Assembly: GCA_014773175.1 (NCBI GenBank)
Contig: VXCM01005905.1
Span: 1-64,000, forward strand
Length of the DNA stretch: 64,000 nt
Direction of reading: 5' to 3'
Source: Lucifuga dentata
Lineage: Eukaryota > Chordata > Actinopteri > Ophidiiformes > Bythitidae
The notes under the pieces: model-generated
Databases searched by the model: none
The model's input: only the letters and a program-made list of their open reading frames with translations
Told to the model about the DNA's origin: nothing
Position numbers and translations under genes: made by a program
Part shown: positions 36,158 through 48,552 of the stretch, piece by piece
Layout: each line of letters begins with the position of its first letter
Position numbering within the stretch: position 1 is the first letter of the stretch

Positions 36158-38715
36158 CTACAGCAGTTGCTTGGCAGGGCTGAAGTGACCCAGGTTTTCG
36201 CAGGAGTTGAGCCAGCGCTGGACGTTAGCGGGGGCCGAGGAGAGAGGGCCGCTTTGCAGCAAGCAGCAGTAACACGCAATGTCAGCCAGGGAGAACTCCA
36301 GCCCGGCGAGCCAGGGGCTACGGCCCAAAGCGGAGTTGAGGGCGCGCAGCACGGCAGCCTGCTCCTTGGCGCTGCCCTCAGCAAGCTGGAAGAAGGCCGT
36401 GTCCACCCAGTTGTCCACCAGTGTGGCGATCGCTGGGTCACTAGAGTGTGGAGCCAGCAGCCGGAAGAGGAAGCGTGCCACATTAGCTTCACCCTCGATG
36501 GGGCACATGTTCTGGATGTTAAACTTCATCTGCAGTTTGGGGACTGTGGGAAATGCATAAGAGGAAAAAGCGTCTTGTAAATAAAGGCACCTGTAATAAT
36601 TATCTCAGTGTTTTTCTAAGTTAGAAGCAAAGACTGAATTCAACTCTGTCACCAGGTGAACTCGACATACATTTTCTGCTTGGCAATAAGCTTTATATTC
36701 TTTATATTCTGATTTTGGCAGTGATCACCTTCATAGGAAATCTATTTCTAACTCAGTAAGGAGAAATGCTTTAATGGAGAAAACTGCATTTACCGAAAAA
36801 TTAAATGACCGTGCCTTCTACAATCATGCGTGGATTTTAGCAGACGAAACATTGAATTTTAAGGTTGGTGTGTCATCTGAACATTTGATTTTGAAAGATT
36901 AGAGGATTTGGCACAATAACATAAAAACTAAAACACAATTTTATCTTTTGGAAAATGATTTCCAGTAACAAAACAGGTATTACTGGGCTCAAACATGTAA
37001 AAACCACCAGCATGGTCCTTTAACCATTTTCTATCTGGAAAAATGTCAGAAGAAAAAAGTCTACCAAGAGAAAATATGGTTAATTTATGAGAATTTATTT
37101 TTTTGGTATTCTAAACGCTTATATTGACTTAACAGATTACACCTACTCCTCCTTCTCCCTCACTGTCACCTTACCATCTTTCCATATGAGGGTGAAGCCC
37201 AGCTGGAAGAGCTGGCGGGCGTAGCTGTCTGCATGACGTGGACCGAGGCAGGACAGGAGCTGTGGAGGCACACTGGACACTGAGGAGTGGACATGGACAG
37301 TGGAGAGGATACGATAGCGTTGACACAGCAGATCGTGGAGCACCAGCAGGGTCAGGGGTGGCTTTGCAGGGTTGGCATTTATGACAATGTCACGGAGACC
37401 ACCGAGGTCCTTAAGAAAGACAGCAGGGTGGACATCAGCAGGTAAACAGGTGAAACAAATGCAGTATCCAAGATAAATATTGTACCAGAGGAAATGTCTT
37501 AGATAGACAAGACTGCCTACACCAAACTGTCCACACCCATAACATCTGCATCAAAACACATTCCAATTTAAACTGGTTGTGCCTGTTTCTCCTGTAATAT
37601 TAATGATAATGATGACGACAAGGAGAGGCAGTTAAACACAAAGAAAATACTATTTGCAAAATGATTTACAGTGCCAGTCATTTTCATGTCTAATGCAAAG
37701 TATAATGTATATGGTGGCTACAATTGCTGCCAGTCATAGCCTGTCTCCCACCTTGCCCAGTAGTGTGTCCAGGTCTGAAGTGCCTTTAAAGGTTGTGGTG
37801 CTCTGACAGGACAGGCTGCTGCTGACTGTCAGGTCCAAATCGGCATCTGGTGTGGTCACTGTCTTGGCCAGCCCCTCTACCGCTGCTTTCAGCTCATACA
37901 GTTTCCGCATTATCTCATCCTGCCGGGCCTCCAAGGCTTTGACAGCTGGGTCTACCTCACCATTCTGGGGAGACAGAGACAATTGCTGATGTCTTAAACC
38001 ACAATGGATAAACAATAATAATTCATTAATTCATTGTCAAGGGTTAGTTTGGTCCTCCAGTTTTAGGATCCTCAGGACGACTGGTGTCTCTGCATAAAAC
38101 TGTGCTTATACAGACTACAGCAAAACAGTACTGACATCCCGAAGAAATCCGAATTGCAGTCAAGTACTACGTGTCTTAAACTCAAACTCAAGGAAGATTA
38201 GAGCAAAAAGTCTCCCTCAAAGCAGTATTGCTATCATCGCCTCAAGACCTGTACTTTATTATTTAAATTGTCAACAAATGCAACACAGGTGGACACGTGA
38301 CAGTCTGTATGAGCTTATGATAATATAAATGGAAGGTGATTATGGATTCAAAAGCAGATTCAGTATTGTTGCATCAGCCAGATTTATGGTTACACGGGAA
38401 ACCCTATTCTGACATGCTAACTTAGCTAGCTTTGCTAAAACACTTCAAGCTACACAGTGCGACATTCGGATTTGTCAATACGTGAGCAACATGAAACGGA
38501 CTGCAGCAAAAAGTGTTAGTCAATACTAGATAATTAGATGACTAACCAACTTGTAAAGCTAGAACAGTAAATTAGTTCAGAGTTACCTGAAGCGCGTGTT
38601 CCGAGGCGCAGCTGTTCCCTTGCTGCGCGTGGATATTTGGTAACTTGTACATGCAGGTTGGTAAATCAATCTTTATTTCACCAGCAGAGATGGGTTTTAC
38701 CTTGTACATGGGCAT
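36158..38715 (-). CDS. aimp2: AIMP2, multisynthetase complex scaffold protein (p38)
   Basis: AIMP2 is a non-catalytic core scaffold of the cytoplasmic aminoacyl-tRNA multisynthetase complex. Exons (minus): 38587-38715, 37752-37964, 37175-37409, 36158-36543, i.e. 129/213/235/386 nt with GT/AG borders. They give 320 aa, the same as human. The N-terminus MPMYKVKP and [12 protein letters not shown] matches the lysyl-tRNA-synthetase-binding segment. Next is a coiled-coil/leucine-zipper stretch ([20 protein letters not shown]). The C-terminal half is the GST-like domain, with [27 protein letters not shown] and [12 protein letters not shown]. The start is the first ATG of the conserved MPMY motif. 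A variant polyadenylation signal ATTAAA lies at 36061-36066, about 95 nt past the stop. pms2, which shares a head-to-head promoter with AIMP2 in human, was not seen upstream. Confidence 0.95.
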
Positions 38716-38833
38716 GATGGAGGACGGACTGAGTCCAGAAAGAGACAGATAACCCAGAACCCAGCCCGCTACAACCGTTCAGCTGTTCTCTGAGTCTGAC
38801 AGGCAGCAGCTACAGCGCCGCGGACGGCGCACA

Positions 38834-38873
38834 CCGGAAGGAGGCCGTGCTACGTCACATCCGGGAAAAACGA
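38834..38873. promoter_or_regulatory. aimp2 promoter motifs (ETS and CRE-like)
   Basis: Just upstream of the aimp2 start codon is a CpG-rich stretch. It has CCGGAAG (38834-38840, ETS type), TACGTCA (38851-38857, CRE/ATF type) and a second ETS-like ATCCGGG (38859-38865). This fits a TATA-less housekeeping promoter. Confidence 0.5.
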
Positions 38874-39059
38874 AAGAGTCCTCACTATTTTTATCAAATA
38901 TTATTTGATCAAACAATAATATCAAATTATATTTTGTGTACTTTATTTCCTTAATTCTTGTTTGGTTTTGTTTTCTTTTTGATCTTTGTTAGCCTGTAAT
39001 TAATACTGTTACCTGATCTAATAAGATAAACAAATTAAAAATCTATCCACAACAACACC

Positions 39060-39060
<1 letters not shown>

Positions 39061-39104
<44 letters not shown>
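39061..39104. repeat. (ATC)n microsatellite
   Basis: Tandem ATC units just upstream of aimp2. Confidence 0.9.
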
Positions 39105-39996
39105 TTGGTTTTCATAAAGTCATTTTTGATCTGCATGTATCATCCAAGCATCCACCAGAGGGCGCCATAGTGTAATTTTTCACGTTTTAATTTTTCACTT
39201 CCACAAAACCAGAGGTCAGAAGTACAAGGAGTTTGCCATACTTTGAATTTCACCATTACTAAACAGTGTAATTAGCCTCAGGTTATCAGTTATGTTAGAA
39301 AGTTAAAGTTAAAATTAAGCACTGTAATTCAGTTTATAAAACATGCATTTTGTATTGTCTGCCATCTCTGATGTTGAATTCAGTAACTTGCAGTGATGAA
39401 ATATTTTTAAGCTTTAAACAGAATAACAATTAATATTTTCTTCCTGATTTTATTTAAGTTGAGTTACCAGCTAATGTAGGAGAAAGCATGTAGTTTTCCA
39501 GTGGCTGTCAAAGCTGTAACATCACTGCTTCTTTTACAAGAAGTGCAAAATGTAATGTGGATTATAGCCTATAAAGAGCAGTGCTGCTTCTTATTTTAAA
39601 GTATGCAATGAAGCGTGTATTTACTCTTAGTTTTCACAACAATTGAAGATACCATGAGTCAAGTATTAACCCATAATGCTCCATGATGTATTATAAAGTG
39701 AGCTCAGCATTGTCCTGATATTTTGCACAAATCCATAAAAAATAAAATCTCATCTTATTTCAGTGCTTAAAGAATACTAATACTATGAGCATTTTAGAGG
39801 AACCACTTAGGTATGATGTAGATTGTTGTCTTGTTCTCGCCACCAAGAATATTTGTAATATCTGGAAGAGCAAGTTCTAAAATGTTTTAAATATAGAAAA
39901 TTAAAATATAAGTTGAACTCTTTTAATAAACATATTCAACTTAATGTTGATATTTATAATTGTAAAATGATAACTAATTTTAAGGAGTTTTGTATG

Positions 39997-39999
<3 letters not shown>

Positions 40000-40062
<63 letters not shown>
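40000..40062. repeat. (GT)n-(GA)n compound microsatellite
   Basis: A GT run passes directly into a GA run. Confidence 0.9.
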
Positions 40063-40067
<5 letters not shown>

Positions 40068-41478
40068 AAACCATTTTATTTTGATTTGTCTCAACCTTCC
40101 TCAAAGTTCAACCAAAAGGAAGGAGCTAATGTAAGCGCAGAATGTTTCATAGAGTTGGTGGTGAAGTGGTCCTTTAATGTTTTGGTTTACAGGTGGTACA
40201 AAAAGTTTGAGAACCACTGATTTAGAGGCTCAAACTGAATCGAGCCCAGCAACAAATCCTACATTACACCTGAAACAGGAAAAAACTATAAAGGCTGTGG
40301 ACTGATACCAAGCACTTCTCCTTTGACATTTCCCCTTGCATTCACCTTCCTCTCTGTCACCTCCCTGTCAGATGAATCAGCTTAGTAATGTTACACACTT
40401 GAGCCACATCTTCTCCATTCTGTCCACCTCACAGCACAACCAAGGGGGTAGGGGTGGGGGGAATGGTGACAAGAGATGTTTAATTAAAATGCACAATTGG
40501 GCTTGGTGTTCCTTGGTGTTAACTATGAATTATTCACTGTTCACATAAGTCTGGCTGGAAAGACAGGAAAGAAAGACCAAGTTGGGGGGGGGGGGGGGNT
40601 GACCTGGTAGCTCTGCTGAGGTAATGGTCAGATCTGATGGCCAGACTAAGACCTGAGCTAGAAACTGAGACTGGGGTTGAAACCTGACAGTGCACAATAG
40701 TTCTTTAAATCATGTAGGAACAAAAGAAACAGAGTCTGTCAGTCTGCAGGGAGTATGAGCACGGAGCTGACATGAGGCCTTCTGAGTACCATCACAATCA
40801 GGCGCAGTTTTACTGGGTCACTGAGACGGATGCTAATTAACGTGCGATTGCTGAATGCAAGGCACATTTACTACTATCCTCAAGACTTCTTATTATTGTA
40901 GGTCAAAATTTCGAAGTGTAACTAGTCCTGCACCATTGGTCCTAACCATATGTATAAAATCAATGGAAAATCAATCGGATTCACAGCAACACAATTGTGT
41001 GTTGATGTGAACATTTTAGCTGTGATTAATTTATTCAGAGCATCTGTACTTGATATTTTAGATTGTTGCTAAGTCACTGTCAATACAAATTCAGTGCATC
41101 CTACTGACTTTTCTTTTCATAATAAAAATCACCCTTTTGTGACATTTTATTCTGAAATATGTGCAGGAAGCACATATTTGCTGTGCCTTAATTAGACATA
41201 TATAAAAATGTATTTAAATTTTAATTTTTTACATCCTGTTCATGGCAAATTAATTTGCAGTCAATTAGTTGTGCTTGCTTTCAGTTTGGGGTTTGGTCTA
41301 GAAGTGGTTTTGGTTGTGTTTGAGTTGCTGTGTGTGAAAGGGTTTGGACTTTGGTTCGTATGGTTTTGTCTTGGTTGGTAAAATGCATGCTAACCTACTA
41401 GCAAATGTATCAGTGCCCTGTGGTTAGCTGTGTAGCTTCTGCTTGATTGTTAGCAGGTACTTTAGCAGCACTTTAATG

Positions 41479-41522
41479 TTGCCTGTGTTGTGTTGCTGGT
41501 TTTAGCAATACAACACAGGCAA
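41479..41522. repeat. 19-bp inverted repeat, 6-base loop
   Basis: TTGCCTGTGTTGTGTTGCT (41479-41497) pairs with 41504-41522 at 18 of 19 positions. It lies immediately before copy 2 of the 7340-7392 repeat, so it may be part of that element. Confidence 0.7.
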
Positions 41523-41525
41523 TCA

Positions 41526-41575
41526 CAGAGGTCCCAGTACTGTGTACCGGTGCGTACCAGCACACTTTAAGCACT
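41526..41575 (+). repeat. Dispersed repeat, copy 2 (pair with 7340-7392)
   Basis: GAGGTCCCAGTACTG ... CACTTTAAGCACTGA matches the segment at 7340-7392 with several substitutions. Confidence 0.5.
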
Positions 41576-42990
41576 GATTGCCTCTAAGAAATGCCATAAT
41601 CACTATTTGATAAAAGTCATTCAAAGGAATAAATATTGTCTTAGATTACATATATGATCCATTGTCCACAAATGGAGATGTAATGCAGCAGGGATGTAGA
41701 TTTCGGCACAACGCCGGCGCTCACTTTCATTGTGCCACAGGGTTTCGCTCTGCACCCTCTGACTCATGCACACGTTAGACTCCTTGGTTCATGTTTCAAG
41801 ACAGGTCAAGTGGGTTGTCGACATCGGTGCACTGTGCTGATTACGATACAGCACATATCGGCATTATGCACCACATTGGCCGCAATTGCAGTTACAAATG
41901 ACAGAAATCCATCAAGTGCAACATTTGTTAGGAAATACTGTTTTCCATGAAGATACCTGTAAGAGTTTGGTCGAGAGGTGGAAGCGGCACAAAATTTGAC
42001 TGAGGCAGCCGCCTTGTGCTTCTCTATGCAGGAAAAACCCTGATAATATAATCTTGGAATAATTACCGTGTGCTTGTGTGCATGCCATATCTCACAATTT
42101 ACTTTTTCTACTATAACCAAATTTGGTGGATGTACACAGGAAGTTTTGGCAAAAGGCAAGCACACATTACATTTCCTACAGGAAATGTAGACATCTCTGG
42201 AACTTGGGCTTTTAACACAGCTCACAACTCGAATGTGTTTCCCATAGAAATACAGCTGCAGTGTCTTATTGACACTCCCTTGCTTTGATGATCAGTATAA
42301 TCCTCAAGATAATGTTATGCTACGCCCTTAAGGGAAGATTTATGTATTATCATACATATGTTGTATTTAGTTTTTGGGTGTGCAGGAGTAGGACACTGTT
42401 CAAATGATTCCAGAGAAGTTTGTTGATTTAAGTTTTATTTGTACAGGATTTTGAAGTTACATCCTTATTTAAATGGATAAACTATAGGATGTGATATTGA
42501 AAGGGAATGGATAAACACAATACAAATATACACAATACAAATAGCAGTAGTGAGACAGAAAAACAGCATAATCAGATTCACCATAAGGATTTTTTTTACA
42601 CGCAGAAATTTTCTCTAAAGTTGGAGTGCACCATGGCTTATGAAATCTTTTATTTTGAGCAGTTTATTACAGATCTTCACAAGCAAACGGCACAGATGTG
42701 CTCCATGTGTATTTCTCCATTGGCATTCATTAGATGAAATTTTTACCCACCAGTTTCCACCTAGACATTAACATGTGTGGCTTTCCTCTGCAACTAGACG
42801 GCGTGCCTCCAAGAGCCAGCTAGTCAAAGTAAGTGGGGCCTGGACTACTCGTGCCATCTTATCTGATTGTGCCTTCTCATTTGGAAAAGCCTGTAAAGCG
42901 ACTGTCTACCTCTCCAGGACAACCATTACTCAGTCTGAGGGTGTGACTGCACATGTAACGCCTGCTCAGGGCTTTAAACAGGGTGTGTAT

Positions 42991-42991
<1 letters not shown>

Positions 42992-43036
<45 letters not shown>
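42992..43036. repeat. (GT)n microsatellite
   Basis: GT run seen directly. Confidence 0.9.
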
Positions 43037-43039
<3 letters not shown>

Positions 43040-44622
43040 TACACTACGTTCAAATTGCAAACTTGCATTAGCTGAGTTAATAGACAGCTCAATGTACATG
43101 TAAAAACCGATCAATTAGCGTACATGTCTAAACAATAGGCTCAGACCAGTGTGCAAATAGATTTCGAGAAATCTCCCTTCCAAAACACCCTGTTTGTATC
43201 AGTAGGGGCGGCCATTGATATGTGCGTGGCTTATCATTCATTCATGAAGAGAAGCTGCAACAGACATCATAGTAGAGGCCCAGGACTAATGCTTGTTGGG
43301 GAACAGAGGCGGTGCTGTCAGCCCCTGCATTATGAATAGAGTTCCTGCACAGAGCTCACAAAGCCCATTCAGTCATCCTAACATACCAGTTAAATCTTTG
43401 ACGATGTTCCTCCCCGTTCAGATGATCAGGTAGCACATCACTCTGCCTCTGAGCTCCAAAATACCCGGAATGAGTCAAAATATCACGTGTTTGTCCCAGC
43501 ACATATTAGATGCACAATGGTTCATGGTTTAGCTTCCCATTCTCTACTTTTTCACCTGTACATCAATTTGCTATCAGTTAAAGATGAGGCGCACATTAAA
43601 GTTTCACACAGACTTAATAAGTAAGGTGAGCCTGACACTCCTTTCTTGATATGAGTTTTTGGTGACAATGAAAAGAAGCCATCAATTATTGAAATGAGAG
43701 ATAAGCGGGGTAGACCTATCTATCTGTCCTAAAGGGCTTATTGCTTCAATTAGCATTCACACAATATGTGTTTTAATGTAATTGTACTGAAGATGTTGAG
43801 TAAATTGTGCAATTCTCCCTCCGTGGAACTGCATTCCTAATGGTTTATGAACAGAAAGGAGAAGCAGATTTCTCCCATGTCATCAGGATGCAAAGTTAAA
43901 TTAAGCTGAATCATTCTGCACTGTTTCATGTTTGTTTTCTTAAATTTATATAACAATAAATTCCTTGCGTTTGGCAGCTCATGCTACATGCTAACAATTC
44001 AGTACTTCAACTGCCTACTATTTCTGGTACTGATGTTACAACTACTGCTGGTTGTACTACAACTCAATTCACCCACTATTATTTCTCCATCTATAACCTG
44101 TTCTGCAGTAATACATGTTGTGTTTTTTTGTTTGTTTGTTTGTTTTTCGGGGTCTAAATGAAGCACTTATGATAACTTTTTTATAATTTCTCAACTGACT
44201 GAGAATTAATATGAATTTCAATCCAAATAATTATTAAATTTGCAGTTATGTGTATTTCATCTCTGTGGGAAGTTCAATAAGAACAAATCAAATTTGCTAA
44301 ACTTGTTGTTGGCTCTTACAGTTAACTAACAGTGGTATATTTACATCTGATTCTATTTCAAAGAAGTCCATGTAGCTAAAATGTTATCCTAGTGTACCAT
44401 GAATTGTGCAGGTGATTTTTAGACAGGAAATACAGGAAGGTACATGGAAATGTGTATATCGTTTTTGTAAACATTTGTTTACACAATGACATATTAGTAT
44501 ATAATGTTTTAAAAATTTATCTCTGACATATATAATAAGAGCACGGTTCATTATTTTAAATTTAGAACAAAATTCTAAATTAATCTATTACATAATCTAT
44601 CTATAATCTATAATCTATAATC

Positions 44623-44625
<3 letters not shown>

Positions 44626-44670
<45 letters not shown>

Positions 44671-44837
44671 CATCATCATCATCATCATTGTTTTTCTTAT
44701 TATTATTATTATATTGTTGTTTTTATTTCATGGATAATTTATTTCTCATGGCACACACCCCTCCTCATCACCTCACAGATCATATTTTAAAAGTACATGA
44801 CTTTATTTGAAGTTACTCTAAAATTACCCTAAACTGC

Positions 44838-44889
<52 letters not shown>
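44626..44889. repeat. (ATT)n / (ATC)n microsatellite cluster
   Basis: ATT run then ATC units (44626-44690), a shorter ATT run near 44698-44712, and another ATT run at 44840-44889. Confidence 0.85.
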
Positions 44890-44969
44890 GCTTTAAAAGA
44901 ATGTAAAATGTTCATTGTAAATAAAAGCAAATTAGAAAATTCCTGTTTCCTTTTGGTAGATTTCCTTTT

Positions 44970-45052
44970 GGATGATATTCATTTCAAATCAAAGTGCACC
45001 TTAATTTGCACTTTAAGAGGTGCACTTTAATTTGAAATGAATATCATCATCC
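44970..45052. repeat. Long inverted repeat, arms 32 and 35 nt
   Basis: The left arm (44970-45001) and right arm (45018-45052) are reverse complements apart from one mismatch and one 3-base indel. The 16-base loop contains TTTGCACTTTAAG, which partly repeats the arm. It resembles a MITE-type fold-back or a long RNA hairpin. Confidence 0.7.
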
Positions 45053-45176
45053 ATACTGAAAATCATTCACTGATCCATGTTCACCTTGCAGTTAAAAGGT
45101 TACTGATTTAAAAAAAAATTTCTTACATTGTCTACCAGGAATACCAAACATTGTCACTCTGTCACAGACAGGTGTG

Positions 45177-45222
<46 letters not shown>

Positions 45223-45631
45223 GTGCCCTTGACTCCAGGTAATCTGCTTGTCACATTATCTTCCTCTGTCCTACAGTCCCACAGCAGCAAACCCAGCAGT
45301 CAGCGTCGACCTGTTGGCTCACATTTCCTTCCTGTTTATTGCACGCCACTCTTGACTCACAGGGGTCACGGTTCCATTGTGCGTCCCCTGGCTTCTGTTA
45401 CCTACTGGCTTCCCCATTCTTGTTGTGCTTCATCTGAGGCTCCACCCTCCTCTCCTCTCACTGCTCCATCCCATGTCTGAAGAGCAGAGGGTCAGACATG
45501 GATGCATGATGACCTCATCGCTGCTGTGTCACTGTGCAAGAATTGTGTGTCTGTTGGGCCGTCACTTTGTCTTGGTGCCCAAATGTCTTTTACCAATAAT
45601 GTATTTTCTTAATAAAACAAAATCCATGCTA

Positions 45632-45632
<1 letters not shown>

Positions 45633-45694
<62 letters not shown>

Positions 45695-45756
45695 AGATAA
45701 TCTCATTACTTTTGAATATACACTTGACCTCTGTACTCTGTCTATGTTTCTTACTT

Positions 45757-45810
<54 letters not shown>
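45633..45810. repeat. (CTAT)n and (CT)n microsatellites
   Basis: CTAT run at 45633-45694 and CT run at 45759-45810. Confidence 0.9.
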
Positions 45811-45812
<2 letters not shown>

Positions 45813-46109
45813 GCTCACTCTGATGCTTACATGCAAATTTGACAGAAATTTGACAAGAGCAATGTGAAGAGCAGTGAGAGAAGACTCATAAATGTACCAT
45901 AAAAGGTACAATTTCAGTTCTTTCTTTTAGAAAAGATTTGTACCTTGTGATAACTAATTGTACTTTTAATATAGAGATTTACAGAAAAGGGGTACTGCAT
46001 TGTACCTGGATCTTTTCCTTAAGTGGTACAGACACTTGCAATTTGCTGAATCTTAAGGGGTTGTTTCCCTTTATTGGATACCTTATCAAGTTTTATTATT
46101 ATTGTTTAA

Positions 46110-46350
46110 ATTTTTTTATTAGGATAAACCCCTTGAGACATACCATCTCGTTTTCAAGGAGTCCCGATATATATCACAAACATTACATAGCCCGTACATG
46201 TTTTCTTATGATGGTGGGGGAAACCAGAGCACCCAGAGGAAACCCACAAAAGCAAAGGGCGAACCTGCAAACTCCATACAGAAAGGCCCTGCCCCAGCCA
46301 GGAATTGAACCCAGGACCTTCTTGCTGTGAAGCAACAGTGCTAACCACTG
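46110..46350 (-). repeat. Dispersed repeat with tRNA-like head (SINE-like)
   Basis: Read on the minus strand it starts GTGGCTCAGTGGTTAGCACT, which has an A-box-like core, then GGGTTCAATTCC, a B-box-like core. It continues GTGGGTTTCCTCTGGGTGCT and ends near a GGATAAACCCCTTGA-type block. I recognise this composite as a very common fish interspersed repeat. The pol III box resemblance is visible, but the class (SINE or other) is inferred. A short frame inside it is not a gene. Confidence 0.6.
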
Positions 46351-47523
46351 AGCCACTATTGTTATTGTTGTTGTTGTTGTTGTTTTATTTTAAATGTCTC
46401 TGGCTTTAGTTCCATTGCTGCACACTAACAAACCAGTCATCTAGTCACTAAATGAGCCATGGAGGCTTGTCATACAGATGTAAAACTGCAGTCTGATTTA
46501 ATGTTAATTTACACATAAAATAGTTCATCAATCAAGAGCTCATCCACAAAAACAGAAAAACTCAAATTTTTAAAATAAATTTGTAATGTTATATCTTTTT
46601 ATTTGTGCATTCCAGATAATATCACATACATACATACTTGTGTTCAGTTAATTTATTTGATTTAAAACAAAAAGATAAGTCTACATCAGATGAATTGATA
46701 TTACCGGGACTACACAATAAAACAATATGATTTTTATTTATTTATTTGAAAACAGAATTATCTGTGGTGGCAGTGGAATTTGATATACACATATATGCAC
46801 CATGCAGACCTGGCTAAAGACACTCTACTCTTTAAGCCTGTGTCATAACCATGGCACACCATCTAAACCTAGCTTACTACACATCCTACATTTTTGACCA
46901 CAACTTCATGCTAATTCCAGGGTCTGCTCCTTATTCCAGAGTGGCAGGTGTCTCTGTAATAGTCAGGTTCTCCCTATAATATACAGATAATTGAAATGAT
47001 GCTAAAGTGGCACTTGTAAGAGAATGTGTGGCACACTGTATTTTGGTGCTTCTAGTGGCTGGGTGGATGGTGAGGTGGTTGTTAGTTTTAATCCCATGAA
47101 TCTGTAAGTGTAGGGAAAGAGCTAATTGCATGCTATTTAAAGTTTCTTGGAGGGGGCTGGCGCAGAATCATGATGTGGTTTATTTTGTGTCTGAGAATTT
47201 TGCTGGTTACTCACCTATACTGAGCACAATAAAAGGGGTACAGTAATATGTTCTTATAAGTTTTGTTTTAAATGTGCTCTGTCAAGGGGAGCTTGTAAAG
47301 GTATACTATACAGGTAAGGTTTACCTTTAGCTCTGCTGTGTTTGCTCTTTTTAGGCTGTGCACCAAACACAAACATGTTATGTTCATGATGCATGTGGGT
47401 TTATGTGTATATTTATGTGTATTTGCATGGATGAGTATGAGTGTCTGATCTCATGTTTGCTTTTTGAATGTAGGCCTGTGTCCGTGTCTGTGTTTTGCCC
47501 TAGCCTGAGCAGCAAGAAGGTTC

Positions 47524-47537
47524 AGCTGTCTTTTTTT

Positions 47538-47568
<31 letters not shown>

Positions 47569-47647
47569 NNNNNNNNNNNNNNNNNNNNNNNNNNNNNNNN
47601 NNNNNNNNNNNNNNNNNNNNNNNNNNNNNNNNNNNNNNNNNNNNNNN

Positions 47648-47707
<60 letters not shown>
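47524..47707. repeat. Poly-T, 79-N assembly gap, then (CA)n
   Basis: A T-rich TTTTC run leads into Ns at 47569-47647, followed by a long CA array (47648-47707). The gap probably reflects collapsed simple sequence. Confidence 0.95.
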
Positions 47708-47712
<5 letters not shown>

Positions 47713-48462
47713 ACAATTCTATATGTAAACCCAGTCAGTACCCTGTGTTTGCAGGATATGTTATGTCCCATAACTTGCTGCCTCACATTCAGAATCATTT
47801 TCTGGTTGATTATATAAGGTGATGAATTATGGTCAACTCAGAACTGTAAGAAAACTGGTGTGACTGTGTATGTTTCCATGTATGAACTCACATGCGTATG
47901 TGTGTCATTTCTCACACGTGCATTTCTGTGTTTGTTTATGCTTGTGCACACTTGTATACTGCGTGGATTCACTCATTCTAATGATTAATTAAACCTTGTG
48001 CACGACACATTTTCTGACCTTTTTATGGAACCACTTCACTTATCAAAAGACTAGCAGTGTATAGTATTTTGGATTATTGGTGCTAATGCCATGCTGCCAT
48101 GTGTAATGTCAAGCAATGTCTCCATAAAAGGCAGATAACACGCCTGCATAAAAGCCATGAAAAGAGTCAGCAGATTTGTATTTTTCACATTTATTTTCTC
48201 AGTAATTTGATAAATGGTACATAATTTGGGTAATGCGGCATTAAGATTTGTCTAAAACATATGAAAAAGCAAACCAAAAACATAGTGAGAATATGATTTT
48301 CTTTGGGCCGGTGTGATTCTTGCAAAATAAAACATAATAAATAGAATCTGTTTTTATTTAACCAGAAGGAAAGATGACCAACTAAACTAAGAGAGTCCTT
48401 GAAGCGGAGGAATAAGGGTGGATGGGTGTTCAGACTGACTTGGAAAGATGGATTCCAGTTGT

Positions 48463-48521
48463 TTAGGACAAGACCAAGGCCTGGAACTCTGTGGAGAAAA
48501 AAGGAGAAGGAAGGAGAAAAA

Positions 48522-48552
<31 letters not shown>

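Larger units (their letters stand above)
38874..48462. other. Gene-poor region between aimp2 and the parvalbumin array
   Basis: About 9.6 kb with no recognisable exon. A 139-codon minus frame at 41806-42225 has no domain I recognise. The region is dominated by microsatellites: (ATC)n 39061-39104, (GT)n(GA)n 40000-40062, poly-G with N 40585-40599, (GT)n 42992-43036, (ATT)n 44626-44690 and 44840-44889, (CT)n 45180-45216, (CTAT)n 45633-45694, (CT)n 45759-45810. It also holds hairpins at 41479-41522 and 44970-45052, a SINE-like repeat at 46110-46350 and an assembly gap. Confidence 0.5.

Noticed and set aside
36167..36580. 137-codon plus-strand frame
   Set aside because: Antisense to aimp2 exon 4, caused by GC-rich codons.
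41806..42225. 139-codon minus-strand frame
   Set aside because: Looked at as a possible decayed transposase, but no catalytic motif or known family was recognised.
46154..46348. 64-codon minus-strand frame
   Set aside because: Lies wholly inside a common dispersed fish repeat.
47358..47822. 154-codon plus-strand frame
   Set aside because: Spans the 79-N gap and a (CA)n array; low-complexity translation.
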